A stretch of 64,000 nt of DNA from contig NZ_SNXU01000001.1 in NCBI RefSeq assembly GCF_004362515.1, positions 3,844,001-3,908,000 on the forward strand, written 5' to 3'. The notes under the pieces are model-generated. The model did not search any database and was not told the origin of the DNA. It saw only the letters and a list, made by a program, of their open reading frames with translations. Positions 1 to 9,805 of this stretch are shown one piece after another. Every line of letters starts with the position of its first letter. Position 1 is the stretch's first letter. The stretch is from Actinokineospora alba (lineage in GTDB: Bacteria > Actinomycetota > Actinomycetes > Mycobacteriales > Pseudonocardiaceae). The position numbers and the translations under genes are program-made.

Positions 1-790
1 CGACCGCTCCCTCGACGATCCGTGAGCGGGCCGCGACCACCGCGCCCGCCTGCTGCCTGCGCAGCATCGCCTGCGCGATCTCCGGCGCGTACGCCAGGTG
101 CGTGATGCGCGACTCGATGACCAGCACACCGGCCGCCTCGACCCGGGCGGCGATCTCCGCGGAGAGCTGCCGGGTGATCTCGTCGGCGTTGTCCCGCAGC
201 GACATCGCGTCCTCGCCGTGGACGTCGTACGGGAACGTGTTGGCGATGTGCCGGACCGCGGTCTCGGTCTGGATGGCGACGAAGGCGATGAAGTCGTCGA
301 CCTCGAACACCGCGCGGGCGGTGTCCTCGACCTTCCAGACCACCACGGCGGCGATCTCGATCGGGTTGCCGTCGGCGTCGTTGACCTTCATGACCGCGGT
401 CTCGTGGTTGCGGATCCTGGTCGAGACCTTGCGCCGGGTGGTGAACGGGTTCACCCAGCGCAGGCCGTCGATCCGGACCGTGCCCGTGTAGCGGCCGAGG
501 AACTGCAGCACCCGGGCCTCGTTGGGCGCCACCATCGTGAGCCCGCCCGCCGCGATGCCGGCGGCGATGACGGCGACGACGCCCAGGACGATCGCCCCCG
601 CCGCCACCGGCGTGCTGATGTCCACGCCGTGCGCGAGCCCCCCGATGCCGACGCCGATCAGCCCCAGCCCGGCGACCGTCAGCACGAACGCGGCCCCGGC
701 CAGCGGCAGCCCGGTCGCGCCGAACGCCTCCTTCTCGCGCACTCGCGGCGATGGCAGCACTGGGCGCTCGAAGTCCGGTGGTGTGGTCAT
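1..790 (-). CDS. SPFH/Band-7 domain membrane protein (3' end outside window)
   Basis: The frame stays open from ATG at 790 to the window edge, giving at least 263 residues. The start is fixed by a GGAGGA ribosome site 4 nt upstream. Residues about 28-50 and 60-82 are two hydrophobic segments. The following part (VAPNEARVLQFLGRYTGTVR, then GLRWVNPF and an RRQQAG stretch) is typical of SPFH/stomatin-like proteins, which form membrane-associated oligomers. Its client is unknown. The upstream region has two palindromes, listed separately. The C-terminus is not visible. Confidence 0.85.
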   Translation of the reverse strand, partial: MTTPPDFERPVLPSPRVREKEAFGATGLPLAGAAFVLTVAGLGLIGVGIGGLAHGVDISTPVAAGAIVLGVVAVIAAGIAAGGLTMVAPNEARVLQFLGRYTGTVRIDGLRWVNPFTTRRKVSTRIRNHETAVMKVNDADGNPIEIAAVVVWKVEDTARAVFEVDDFIAFVAIQTETAVRHIANTFPYDVHGEDAMSLRDNADEITRQLSAEIAARVEAAGVLVIESRITHLAYAPEIAQAMLRRQQAGAVVAARSRIVEGAV

Positions 791-812
791 AGCGTCCTCC
801 CCTGGATATCTA

Positions 813-837
813 TTGCTAAGCAAAGTGATATCACTTT
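813..837. promoter_or_regulatory. Overlapping palindromes in the SPFH-gene promoter
   Basis: Two abutting symmetric elements lie 23-47 nt upstream of the SPFH start. They are TTGCT-A-AGCAA at 813-823 and the perfect 16-bp palindrome AAAGTGATATCACTTT at 822-837. This A/T-rich block stands out in very GC-rich surroundings. It probably binds a dimeric repressor, but no regulator gene is adjacent in the visible sequence, so the factor is unknown. Confidence 0.5.
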
Positions 838-855
838 TTCGGGGAGCGTGTCCAG

Positions 856-1290
856 TCAGCGCCAGCCGTAGCGCTCCCGCAGGGCGGCGGCGACGAGGGT
901 GAACCGGTCCGCTTCGAGGATCGAGCCCTCACGCCGGAGGTCGTCCTCGCCGAGGTCGAAGAGCCGGTCCAGCCGCAGGTACGACACCCGGGCGTCGCGG
1001 TCCCAGCTGCCGGAGCCGACTTCGAGCCAGTCGTCGCGCTCGCGATCGTGCGGAGTCTTGCTCGACAGCATCAGCGCCCGCAGCCGCGATCCCTCCCGTC
1101 CGACGACCAGCAGCGGCCGGTCCTTGCCGCGTTCCGGATCGTCCTCATAGGGCACCCAGGCCCAGACGATCTCGCCCGGATCAGCGTTCCCGTCGAGATC
1201 CGGGGCGTAGTCGATGGTGGCGGGACGGTCGGTGGACGCCTCCCGGACCGCGCCGCGGGCGGGTCGGGGGTCATCAGAGGTAGCTCGCAC
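856..1290 (-). CDS. PemK/MazF-family (toxin-like) protein, no antitoxin seen
   Basis: A 144-aa product. The core PGEIVWAWVPYEDDPERGKD followed by RPLLVVGRE and a later SYLRLDRLF strand matches the PemK/MazF fold, whose members are usually mRNA endoribonucleases of type II toxin-antitoxin modules. I chose GTG at 1290: the longer open frame to 1692 only runs antisense through the next gene, and TACGCT (antisense of 1299-1304) sits 8 nt before this GTG as a leaderless -10. No antitoxin-sized gene lies next to it. Toxicity is therefore unproven and a stand-alone role is possible. Confidence 0.7.
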   Translation of the reverse strand: MRATSDDPRPARGAVREASTDRPATIDYAPDLDGNADPGEIVWAWVPYEDDPERGKDRPLLVVGREGSRLRALMLSSKTPHDRERDDWLEVGSGSWDRDARVSYLRLDRLFDLGEDDLRREGSILEADRFTLVAAALRERYGWR

Positions 1291-1341
1291 GGGGCGCGAG
1301 CGTAGTCGCGCGCGAGCCGGATCCCCGGTAGGACTTGTGGT

Positions 1342-1722
1342 GTGGAGTTCCTGACGAGCCGCGTGATCATCCATCCGCGTGACCCCGAGCGGTCCATGGC
1401 GTTCTACCGCGACGTCCTCGGCCTCGCGATCTTCCGCGAGTTTCCCGGCGGGACGGTGTTCTTCCTCGGCGGCGGACAACTGGAGCTCTCGTCGAAGGGG
1501 TCCGAGCCCGCGTCGCCCGACCTCGCGCTGTGGCTGCAGGTGCGCGACCTCGCGGGCGCCGTCGCCGAACTCCGCGAGCGCGGCGCCGAGTTCACCCGCG
1601 AGCCGCGGCTGGAGCCGTGGGGCCTGCACGAGGCCTGGCTCGCCGATCCGGACGGCGTCCGGATCGTCCTGGTGCAGGTTCCGCCCGACCACCCCATGCG
1701 GCGGGACTCGCGCACACCCTGA
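1342..1722 (+). CDS. VOC (glyoxalase/bleomycin-resistance) family protein
   Basis: A 126-aa single-module VOC protein. It begins FLTSRVIIHPRDPERSMAFY and ends with WGLHEAWLADPDGVRIVLVQ, the usual beta-alpha-beta-beta-beta halves of the fold. An early His (HPRDP) and a Glu in QLELSS are plausible metal ligands. The last strand carries Gln rather than the usual Glu. GTG start; no ribosome site is visible. The substrate cannot be told: the family includes glyoxalases, dioxygenases and antibiotic-binding proteins. It is divergent from the PemK-like gene 51 nt away. Confidence 0.75.
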   Translation: MEFLTSRVIIHPRDPERSMAFYRDVLGLAIFREFPGGTVFFLGGGQLELSSKGSEPASPDLALWLQVRDLAGAVAELRERGAEFTREPRLEPWGLHEAWLADPDGVRIVLVQVPPDHPMRRDSRTP

Positions 1723-1797
1723 CCGTCCTCAACCCGTAAGGACTTTCACGGGCCGCCGTGCTCGATGATTCGTGCCCGACGACGTGGAGGTTTCCCA

Positions 1798-2364
1798 ATG
1801 CGCCGCCCTGCCTTGGTGCTCGCCGCCCTTCTCTTGCTGGCGGGGTGCGGCGGCACACCTGCTCCGGCCGGTCAGCCCGAGCCCGGCACGACCGCTCCGA
1901 GGACCACGTCCGCGACCGCGACCGGGGGTTCGTCGAGCCCGGCGCCCGCGGCGGCGGTCCCGGAGAAGCTCCAGTTCACCGCCATGACCGTCGACGGCAA
2001 GGACTTCCGCGGCGAGTCGCTCGCGGGCAAGCCCGCGGTGCTGTGGTTCTGGGCGCCGTGGTGCCCCAAGTGCCGGCGTGAGGCGTCAGGTCTCGCCGAG
2101 GTCGCCAAGCGGCACGAAGGCAAGGTCACCTTCGTCGGCGTCGCTGCCCAGGACCGGGTCGAGGCCATGCGCGACTTCGTCCAGAAGCGCGGCGTCGGCG
2201 GGTTCACCCACCTCGCCGACACCGAAGCCGCCCTGTGGAAGCGCTTCGGCGTGACCTACCAGCCCGCGTACGCCTTCCTCTCCGCTGACGGCACGATCGA
2301 GACCGAGACCAAGCAGCTCGGCAAGGACGCCCTCGCCGCCAGGGTCGCGGGCCTCGCGGGCTGA
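1798..2364 (+). CDS. TlpA/ResA-like thiol-disulfide lipoprotein
   Basis: A 188-aa product. ATG at 1798 follows a GTGGAGG ribosome site. The N-terminus is a lipoprotein signal with lipobox LLAGC (Cys18), then a Pro/Thr/Ser-rich linker to about residue 55. The thioredoxin-like domain carries the redox motif FWAPWCPKCRRE. The protein is expected on the outer face of the membrane, reducing or isomerising disulfides. Its stop overlaps the start of the CcdA-like gene by one base (TGATG). CcdA is the usual electron supplier, so the two probably form a functional pair. Confidence 0.9.
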   Translation: MRRPALVLAALLLLAGCGGTPAPAGQPEPGTTAPRTTSATATGGSSSPAPAAAVPEKLQFTAMTVDGKDFRGESLAGKPAVLWFWAPWCPKCRREASGLAEVAKRHEGKVTFVGVAAQDRVEAMRDFVQKRGVGGFTHLADTEAALWKRFGVTYQPAYAFLSADGTIETETKQLGKDALAARVAGLAG

Positions 2365-3161
2365 TGGGCGACCTGGGGCTCGCGCTCGTCGCGGGCATGT
2401 TGGCCACGGTCAACCCGTGCGGATTCGCGATGCTGCCCGGCTACCTGGCGCTCGTCGGCGGCGCCAAGGTCGGCCGGGCGCTGGCCGCCGCCGCGCTGAT
2501 GACCGCCGGGTTCATCGCGGTCTTCGGGATCTTCGGCCTGCTCACCGCCCCGTTCGCGTCGACGCTGCAGCAGTACCTGCCGGTCGTCACCGTCGTGATC
2601 GGCGCCTGCCTGGTCATCGCGGGTGGGGTGCTGCTGTCCGGCCGCGAGTTGCCACTGCCGATCCCCAAGCCCAGCCGCGGCGCGCCGAGCGCGCGGATCG
2701 TGTCCATGATCGGCTACGGCGTGGCATACGCGGTCGCGTCGCTGTCGTGCGCGGTCGGGCCGTTCCTCGCCGTCGCGGGCATCGCTCTTCGCGGGGGCAG
2801 CGTCGTCCCGTTCGTCACCTATGGCCTCGGGATGGGCCTGGTCGTCGCGGTGCTCGCGGTGGCGGCGTCGATGACGTCGCCGGTGCGCCGGATGCTCCCG
2901 TACGTCAACCGGGTCGGCGGCGTGCTGCTCGTCGTCACCGGCCTCTACGTCGGCTACTACGGGATCTACGAGCTGCGGCTGTTCCACGGCGACGGAGACC
3001 CGGCCCATCCGGTGGTCGAGGCGGCCTCGGAAGTGCAGGGTTGGCTGGTCGGAGTGCTCGACGACCTTGGTCCGGTGCCCTTGGTGGCGGCGTTGGCGGC
3101 ACTCACGCTGGGTGCCGTACTCGTCGCACAGCGGCGCCGGAAAGCGCCGGATCAGTCGTGA
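2364..3161 (+). CDS. ccdA: CcdA/DsbD-type transmembrane thiol electron carrier
   Basis: A 265-aa polytopic protein with six or more hydrophobic segments. The paired intramembrane cysteines sit in TVNPCGFAMLPGYLA near the N-terminus and SLSCAVGPFLAVAG near residue 133. This is the CcdA/DsbD-beta pattern, which passes electrons from cytoplasmic thioredoxin to extracytoplasmic thiol proteins. Translation is coupled to the TlpA-like lipoprotein just upstream. No cytochrome c maturation genes are visible here, so general thiol homeostasis is as likely as haem-protein maturation. Confidence 0.9.
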   Translation: MGDLGLALVAGMLATVNPCGFAMLPGYLALVGGAKVGRALAAAALMTAGFIAVFGIFGLLTAPFASTLQQYLPVVTVVIGACLVIAGGVLLSGRELPLPIPKPSRGAPSARIVSMIGYGVAYAVASLSCAVGPFLAVAGIALRGGSVVPFVTYGLGMGLVVAVLAVAASMTSPVRRMLPYVNRVGGVLLVVTGLYVGYYGIYELRLFHGDGDPAHPVVEAASEVQGWLVGVLDDLGPVPLVAALAALTLGAVLVAQRRRKAPDQS

Positions 3162-3211
3162 CCTTGGGGCATGGGACGATGTACGCATCCATTGACCATG
3201 CGAGGACCTGA

Positions 3212-5050
<1,839 letters not shown>

Positions 5051-5053
5051 CGC

Positions 5054-5452
5054 TCAGACCTCGTAGTCGAACGTGTAGGTGTGGCTGCCGTCCTCGTGGC
5101 GGGTGATCACGAACTCCCCGGTCAGCCCGGCGAGTTCGTTGGTCCCCGTCCCGGGGACGACGGTCACCTTCGCCGACTGCTCGTCGGGGGACGCGGTGGC
5201 GGTGTGCTGCAGCACGAAGCTGCCCGCCCGGCCGTTCAGGTCGCCGTGGACCCGCTCGATCGCCACGTACGCCCCGGTGCCCGTCTCCGGGTTCTGCGCG
5301 CCGATCATGTGCACCTCGCTGGTGCCCACGAGCGCGCCCGAGAACGTCTTGGTCAGCGTGACGTGGCCCAGGTGGGTTCCGCCATCGTCGTCATACGGGT
5401 CCTCCGCCTTCCACTCGTCGATCACGAACTCGCCGCTGACATGCTCGGACAT
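5054..5452 (-). CDS. DUF3224 domain protein
   Basis: A 132-aa all-beta protein resembling the DUF3224 family, with GEFVIDEWK at the start, GTGAYVAIERVHGDLNGRAG in the middle and LTGEFVI near the end. No signal peptide or membrane segment. Family function is unknown; members are small calycin-like beta barrels common in actinomycetes. It is a single gene with a divergent MmcQ gene 44 nt upstream. Confidence 0.8.
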   Translation of the reverse strand: MSEHVSGEFVIDEWKAEDPYDDDGGTHLGHVTLTKTFSGALVGTSEVHMIGAQNPETGTGAYVAIERVHGDLNGRAGSFVLQHTATASPDEQSAKVTVVPGTGTNELAGLTGEFVITRHEDGSHTYTFDYEV

Positions 5453-5496
5453 GCTGCTCCTCTGAACTGTCGTGCACCACCGGCATCATGGCACCC

Positions 5497-5868
5497 ATGA
5501 CCGACACGCGTGATCCGCTGGCAGCGCTGCGCGCTCTGTGTCTCGCGATGCCCGAGGCCACCGAGCGGGTCAGCCACGGCGAGCCGACGTGGTTCGTCCG
5601 GGACAAGAAGACGTTCGTGACCTACGCCGCCCACCACCACGACGACCGTGTCGCCTTCTGGTGCGCGGCGCCGCCGGGGGTGCAGGAGGAGCTGGTCGCC
5701 GAGGACCCGGAGCGGTACTTCCGGCCGCCCTACGTGGGTCACCGGGGCTGGCTCGGCGTGTATGTCGACGTCGAGGTGGGCTGGGACGAAGTCGCGGAGA
5801 TCGTCGAGGAGGCCTATCGGATGATCGCGCCGAAGCGGCTGGTGGCCGAACTCGACGCGCGCGGCTAG
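5497..5868 (+). CDS. MmcQ/YjbR-like protein
   Basis: A 123-aa product from ATG 5497; ATG 5488 would add three residues. The sequence (MPEATERVSHGEPTWFV, KKTFVTYAAHHHDD, YVGHRGWLGVYVD) is that of the MmcQ/YjbR fold, often labelled DNA-binding, although a biochemical role is not established. CATCAT at 5484-5489 lies 7 nt before ATG 5497, and no ribosome site is visible. Its stop overlaps the stop of the convergent HD gene by 4 nt. Confidence 0.75.
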   Translation: MTDTRDPLAALRALCLAMPEATERVSHGEPTWFVRDKKTFVTYAAHHHDDRVAFWCAAPPGVQEELVAEDPERYFRPPYVGHRGWLGVYVDVEVGWDEVAEIVEEAYRMIAPKRLVAELDARG

Positions 5869-6290
5869 GAGGCGCCGAGGAAGGCCAGCGCGGCCGTGTA
5901 CTTGGCGCGCAGCCTGCGCTGGGTGTGCTCGTCGAGCTTGGCGAGTCGGTCGGGAGAGGTGTTGTCGGCGATGTCGGCGAACTTGACCGCCAGCGCGATC
6001 GGGTTGGCCGCGACCCGGCCCAGGTAGGTCTCCTGGTCCTCGCCCGCCACCTTGCTGATCGCGACGACGGCCGCGACCACCTCGGGCGGACAACCTTGCG
6101 CCACGAGATCCGCCGCGGTCACCTCGGTGTCCTCGATGACGTCGTGCAGCACGGCGGTCATCCGCTCGTACTCGCCGTCGACGTTTTGCATCACCCGCAA
6201 GGGATGCCCGATGTAGGGTCGGCCGGACTTGTCGACCTGGCCCTCGTGCGCGTCGCGGGCGATCCGGATGGCGTCATCGACGGTGAACAT
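5865..6290 (-). CDS. HD-domain phosphohydrolase (RelA/SpoT hydrolase-like)
   Basis: A 141-aa product. The metal-binding pattern is visible: GHPLRVM (His), LHDVIEDTEV (His-Asp) and KFADIADNTS (Asp). The DVIEDT and KFADIADN motifs resemble the hydrolase half of SpoT, but no synthetase, TGS or ACT part is present. It may act on (p)ppGpp or another nucleotide; this is inference. The -10-like TAGATT (antisense of 6297-6302) lies 6 nt before the ATG, suggesting a leaderless mRNA. Confidence 0.8.
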   Translation of the reverse strand: MFTVDDAIRIARDAHEGQVDKSGRPYIGHPLRVMQNVDGEYERMTAVLHDVIEDTEVTAADLVAQGCPPEVVAAVVAISKVAGEDQETYLGRVAANPIALAVKFADIADNTSPDRLAKLDEHTQRRLRAKYTAALAFLGAS

Positions 6291-6370
6291 GCCGAGAATC
6301 TAACCGCCTCCGCTGGAACCGCACGTCGATCACGAACGTCCTGGAGACAACACCGCTTGAGGAGGCCGAC

Positions 6371-7303
6371 GTGGATGAGCCCTGGGGATTGACCGGTCCG
6401 GAGTTCATGAACCTTTACTGGATCGCCGTCGCGTTCGCTGTCGTCGTGGTCATCGTGGCCAAGGTCCGCTCCCGGTCGGTGGCGCAGCCGCAGCCAGGTG
6501 ACCGGGGTGACCTGAGCCCGTACGACCTGGCCCTGCTCGCCGCGGGCCCGACCCGGGTCGAGCACACCGCGTTGGCGGGTCTGCTCGCAGGCGGCGCGGT
6601 CCGGGTCAGCCGCGGCGGCAAGATCAGCCAGACCGTCGGCGGTCCGGGCCCGGCCGATCCCGTGCAGGACTTCGTCTACGTCCGGTTCCGCAAGGCAGCC
6701 AAGCTGGGTCCGCTCGGCTTCGCGAACAGCCCGCTGGGCAGGCAGATGATCGACACCCTCGACCAGCGTGGCTTCATCACCTCCATGCACCGGGCGGCCC
6801 GGCTGCGGCGGGTGCACTGGCTGTTCCTGGTCATCGTCGGCGTCGGTATCGCCAGGCTGGTCAACGGGCTCCAACTTGACCGCCGGGTCGGGCACCTGGT
6901 GGTCGCGCTGTTCATCACGCTCGTAATCTGGATCGTCTGCCGGATCATCCTGGGCAGGGCCAAGAGCAAGATCACTCCGCGTGGTCGCGAAGCGCTGAAT
7001 TACCACCGGACGCAATCGCCGCGGATGGCCGCGACCGGGGCGATGGTCGGCTTCGCCGTCCTCGGCCCGATCGCGCTCTACGGCCTGACCGCGTTCCCGG
7101 ACGAGGAACTCAACGAGATCCTCGCCATGAACACGGCTTCCGCCTCCACGTCCTCGAGCGACGGCGGCGGGTGCGGCAGCGGCTGCGGGAGCAGTTGCGG
7201 CAGCTCCAGCTCCAGCAGCTCGGACAGTTCCAGCAGCAGCGGTGGCAGCAGCTGTTCGAGCGGCAGCAGCTGTGGTGGCGGAGGCGGCGGCTGCGGCGGC
7301 TGA
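6371..7303 (+). CDS. TIGR04222-type membrane protein with Cys/Ser/Gly tail
   Basis: A 310-aa product with GTG start 5 nt after GGAGG. It begins WGLTGPEFMNLYW and then has a membrane segment. A soluble stretch (LSPYDLALLAAGPTRVEHTA) follows, then two central membrane helices near residues 155-200 and another near 220-240. The last 54 residues are almost only Ser, Gly and Cys, with six cysteines, ending GGGGGGCGG. This architecture matches the actinobacterial family named TIGR04222. Its function is unknown; the cysteine-rich tail suggests metal binding or protein modification. Confidence 0.8.
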   Translation: MDEPWGLTGPEFMNLYWIAVAFAVVVVIVAKVRSRSVAQPQPGDRGDLSPYDLALLAAGPTRVEHTALAGLLAGGAVRVSRGGKISQTVGGPGPADPVQDFVYVRFRKAAKLGPLGFANSPLGRQMIDTLDQRGFITSMHRAARLRRVHWLFLVIVGVGIARLVNGLQLDRRVGHLVVALFITLVIWIVCRIILGRAKSKITPRGREALNYHRTQSPRMAATGAMVGFAVLGPIALYGLTAFPDEELNEILAMNTASASTSSSDGGGCGSGCGSSCGSSSSSSSDSSSSSGGSSCSSGSSCGGGGGGCGG

Positions 7304-7324
7304 TCGGCGGCTACTGTCGGAGGG

Positions 7325-8359
7325 GTGTTCGCTGACCTCGAAGTACCGGTGATCATCGCCCCCATGGCGGGTGGGCCCAGCACTCCCGCGCTCGTCGCGG
7401 GCGCGGTGGAGGCGGGCGCGTTCGCCTTCCTCGCGGCGGGCTACCTCAGCCCCGAAGCCCTGCGCGAGCAAATCGTGGCTACCCGCGCACTGACGTCGAA
7501 GCCGTTCGGTGTCAACGTGTTCGTGCCCGGCGCGGAGTCCGCGGCGGATCTGGGTGCCTATCGGGACCTCGTGTCAGGGGAGGCCCGCCGCCTCGGCGTC
7601 GAGCCGGGTGACCCGACCTGGGACGACGACCACTACCCGGCCAAGATCGACTTGTTGGTCGAGCTCCGGATCCCTTGTGTGTCCTTCACTTTCGGCCTCC
7701 CGAGCGCCGAGGACATCGCGCGTCTGCACGAGGTCGGCGCCACCGTTGTGGCGACGGTCACCACACCCGCCGAGGCGCGGGCTGCGGCCGGAGTGGACGC
7801 CTTGTGCGTGCAGGGATCGGCCGCGGGCGCCCACCGCGGCTCGTTCACCTCGGACGCCCCGGCGTACGACCTGCTGCCGCTGCTGCGGCTCATCGCGGCC
7901 GAGACGGACCTGCCGCTGATCGCCACCGGCGGTCTCATGCACGGCGCCGACGTCGCCGCCGTGCTCGCCTCCGGTGCCGTCGCCGCACAGCTGGGCACGG
8001 CGTTCCTGCGGTGCCCGGAAGCCGGAACCCAGCCCGCGCACCGGGAAGCGCTCGCGGCGGGGGAGCGGGAGACCGTGGTCACGCGCGCGTTCAGCGGACG
8101 GTCGGCGCGCGGCATGGCCAACCGGTTCATCGCCGAGTACGGCCCACACGTGCCCGCCGCGTACCCGGAGATCCACCACGTGACCAGGCCGATCCGCGCC
8201 GCCGCCGCGAAGGCCCGCGACCCGGAGGCCATGGCGCTGTGGGCGGGCCAGGGATACCCGCTCGCGCGGGAAGCATCGGTCGCCGAGGTGATCAGCACGC
8301 TCGCGGGAGAGCTCACGGCCGCGGTCACCCGACTGGCGCAGCGGCAGCCGGGAATCTGA
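7325..8359 (+). CDS. FMN-dependent nitronate monooxygenase/2-oxo-acid-type oxidoreductase
   Basis: A 344-aa TIM-barrel flavoprotein. It starts VPVIIAPMAGGPSTPALVAG and has PFGVNVFVP, CVQGSAAGAHRGSF and LIATGGLMHGADVAAVLASG, the FMN and phosphate-binding loops of the nitronate monooxygenase family. The physiological substrate is unknown. TACTGT at 7312-7317 ends 7 nt before the GTG, so the transcript is probably leaderless and separate from the membrane-protein gene upstream. Confidence 0.85.
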   Translation: MFADLEVPVIIAPMAGGPSTPALVAGAVEAGAFAFLAAGYLSPEALREQIVATRALTSKPFGVNVFVPGAESAADLGAYRDLVSGEARRLGVEPGDPTWDDDHYPAKIDLLVELRIPCVSFTFGLPSAEDIARLHEVGATVVATVTTPAEARAAAGVDALCVQGSAAGAHRGSFTSDAPAYDLLPLLRLIAAETDLPLIATGGLMHGADVAAVLASGAVAAQLGTAFLRCPEAGTQPAHREALAAGERETVVTRAFSGRSARGMANRFIAEYGPHVPAAYPEIHHVTRPIRAAAAKARDPEAMALWAGQGYPLAREASVAEVISTLAGELTAAVTRLAQRQPGI

Positions 8360-8454
8360 TGTGGACTGTTGTGCGGTTGCCCACAGAGAGGTCTACGGCG
8401 GACACGGTCGGTGTCTAACCTCGGCGTAAGCCACTTCGTCGAGGGAGTTCCCCC

Positions 8455-9516
8455 ATGGTTGGACTTCCCACTCTGGGCACGGTCCGGGCCGCCGCCGAGA
8501 ACGTCGCGCACAAGGCGCTGTTCGGTGGCTTCGCCGACTTCCGGCCGCTGCCGCGCACCGCGGTCGGCTCGGGCCGCACCCGGTCGGTGTTCGAGTACCA
8601 CCTGCCGGAGGGAGTCGAGGCCACCGGCCTCCCCACCCTGCTGGTGCCGCCGCTGGCCGTCCCCGACTACTGCTTCGACCTGCGCCGCGGCTGCAGCGTC
8701 GTCGAGCACCTGATCTCGCAGGGGCGGCCGACGTATGTGGTCGAGTACGGCGGCATCGGCTTCGGCGACCGCGGTCTAGGCTTGGAACACTGGGTCGAAG
8801 AGGTGCTGCCCGCCGCTGTGCGGGCGGTGTACGAGCGGACCGGCAAGCCGGTGCACGTCGTCGGCTGGTGCCTGGGCGGCATCATGTCGGTGCTGACGGC
8901 GGCCCGCATGGGCGCCTTCCCGATCGCGTCTCTGACGGTGATCGCGAGCCCCTTCGATTTCAAGGCGATCCCTTTGGTGGCCCCACTGCGCCCGCTGATC
9001 GAGGCGACGGGCGGTCATGCGCTGACACCGCTCTACCAGGCGTTCGGTTCGATTCCCGCCCCGCTGGTGCGCAAGGCGTTTCAGCTCAGTGGGCTGGACA
9101 AGCAGGTGATGAAGCCGATCTCCATCGCCCGCAACCTCGCTGACCGCGACTATCTGGCGCAGATCGAGGCGGTGGACCGTTTCACCGACAACATGGTCGC
9201 CTACCCCGGCCGGACTGTGGCCCAGATCTACCACCGGTTCTTCCGCGCCAATGATTTGGCGAACGGTGCGATCGTGCTCGGTGGGACGCGGGTCGAGATC
9301 GGCCGGGTCAAGCAGCCGACGCTGGTGATCGCCGGCCGCGGTGACGCGATCGCGCCGGTGAAAGCGGTGCGCAAGCTGACGGAGTTGTTGCCGGAAGCCG
9401 CTGAGGTCCGCTTCGAAACGGCCCCCGGCGGGCATCTCGGTGTGTTGACCGGCCGCGGCGCTCGGCAGGGGACGTGGCCTTTGATCGACACCTTCCAAAC
9501 CCGCCACGACAGCTGA
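8455..9516 (+). CDS. PhaC-like alpha/beta hydrolase with Cys nucleophile
   Basis: A 353-aa product. The nucleophile elbow is GWCLGG with Cys139, as in polyhydroxyalkanoate synthases rather than the GxSxG of lipases. GRGDAIAP supplies the acid and GGHLGVLTG the histidine. It is near the length of class III PhaC, but no PhaE, phasin or depolymerase is nearby, so polymer synthesis is not shown. It could be an acyltransferase or hydrolase of the same fold. ATG start with a GAGGGAG ribosome site. Confidence 0.75.
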   Translation: MVGLPTLGTVRAAAENVAHKALFGGFADFRPLPRTAVGSGRTRSVFEYHLPEGVEATGLPTLLVPPLAVPDYCFDLRRGCSVVEHLISQGRPTYVVEYGGIGFGDRGLGLEHWVEEVLPAAVRAVYERTGKPVHVVGWCLGGIMSVLTAARMGAFPIASLTVIASPFDFKAIPLVAPLRPLIEATGGHALTPLYQAFGSIPAPLVRKAFQLSGLDKQVMKPISIARNLADRDYLAQIEAVDRFTDNMVAYPGRTVAQIYHRFFRANDLANGAIVLGGTRVEIGRVKQPTLVIAGRGDAIAPVKAVRKLTELLPEAAEVRFETAPGGHLGVLTGRGARQGTWPLIDTFQTRHDS

Positions 9517-9558
9517 TCCGCGCGCTGGTTGGGGCGTCGGCAGGCTTGGGCTGTTGGT

Positions 9559-9699
9559 GCCTGTTTGGGTGGTTCGCCTTGATTTGGGGACTCCGGAGAA
9601 GGGCCTGCGCGGGTAAAGCGGGCAGGGTGAAGAAACTGCCCCGCGCTGCGAAAGTTTAGGTCTTTCTCCCCCGAATCAAGGCGAACCACCCAAACAGGC
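9559..9699. repeat. Inverted-repeat element, 31-bp arms
   Basis: Arms at 9559-9589 and 9669-9699 are exact reverse complements except for one T/G position. The core arm reads CCTGTTTGGGTGGTTCGCCT and continues TGATT. The 79-nt centre holds shorter hairpins (ACTCCGGAG; GGGCAGGGTG paired with CTGCCCC) but no plausible gene. A 14-bp direct repeat CAGGCCGTTGGGAT overlaps the right end (9695-9708) and recurs at 9758-9771. The structure resembles a MITE or REP-type element. The rest of the 9517-9805 gap shows nothing else. Confidence 0.75.
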
Positions 9700-9805
9700 C
9701 GTTGGGATTGGCCCGTTGCGTTTTTTTGGGGGGCTGGGGTGCGCTGGGCTTCGCAGGCAGGCCGTTGGGATCTATCTCCTGCGACTCTTGGGTCGTTGGG
9801 CGGCT

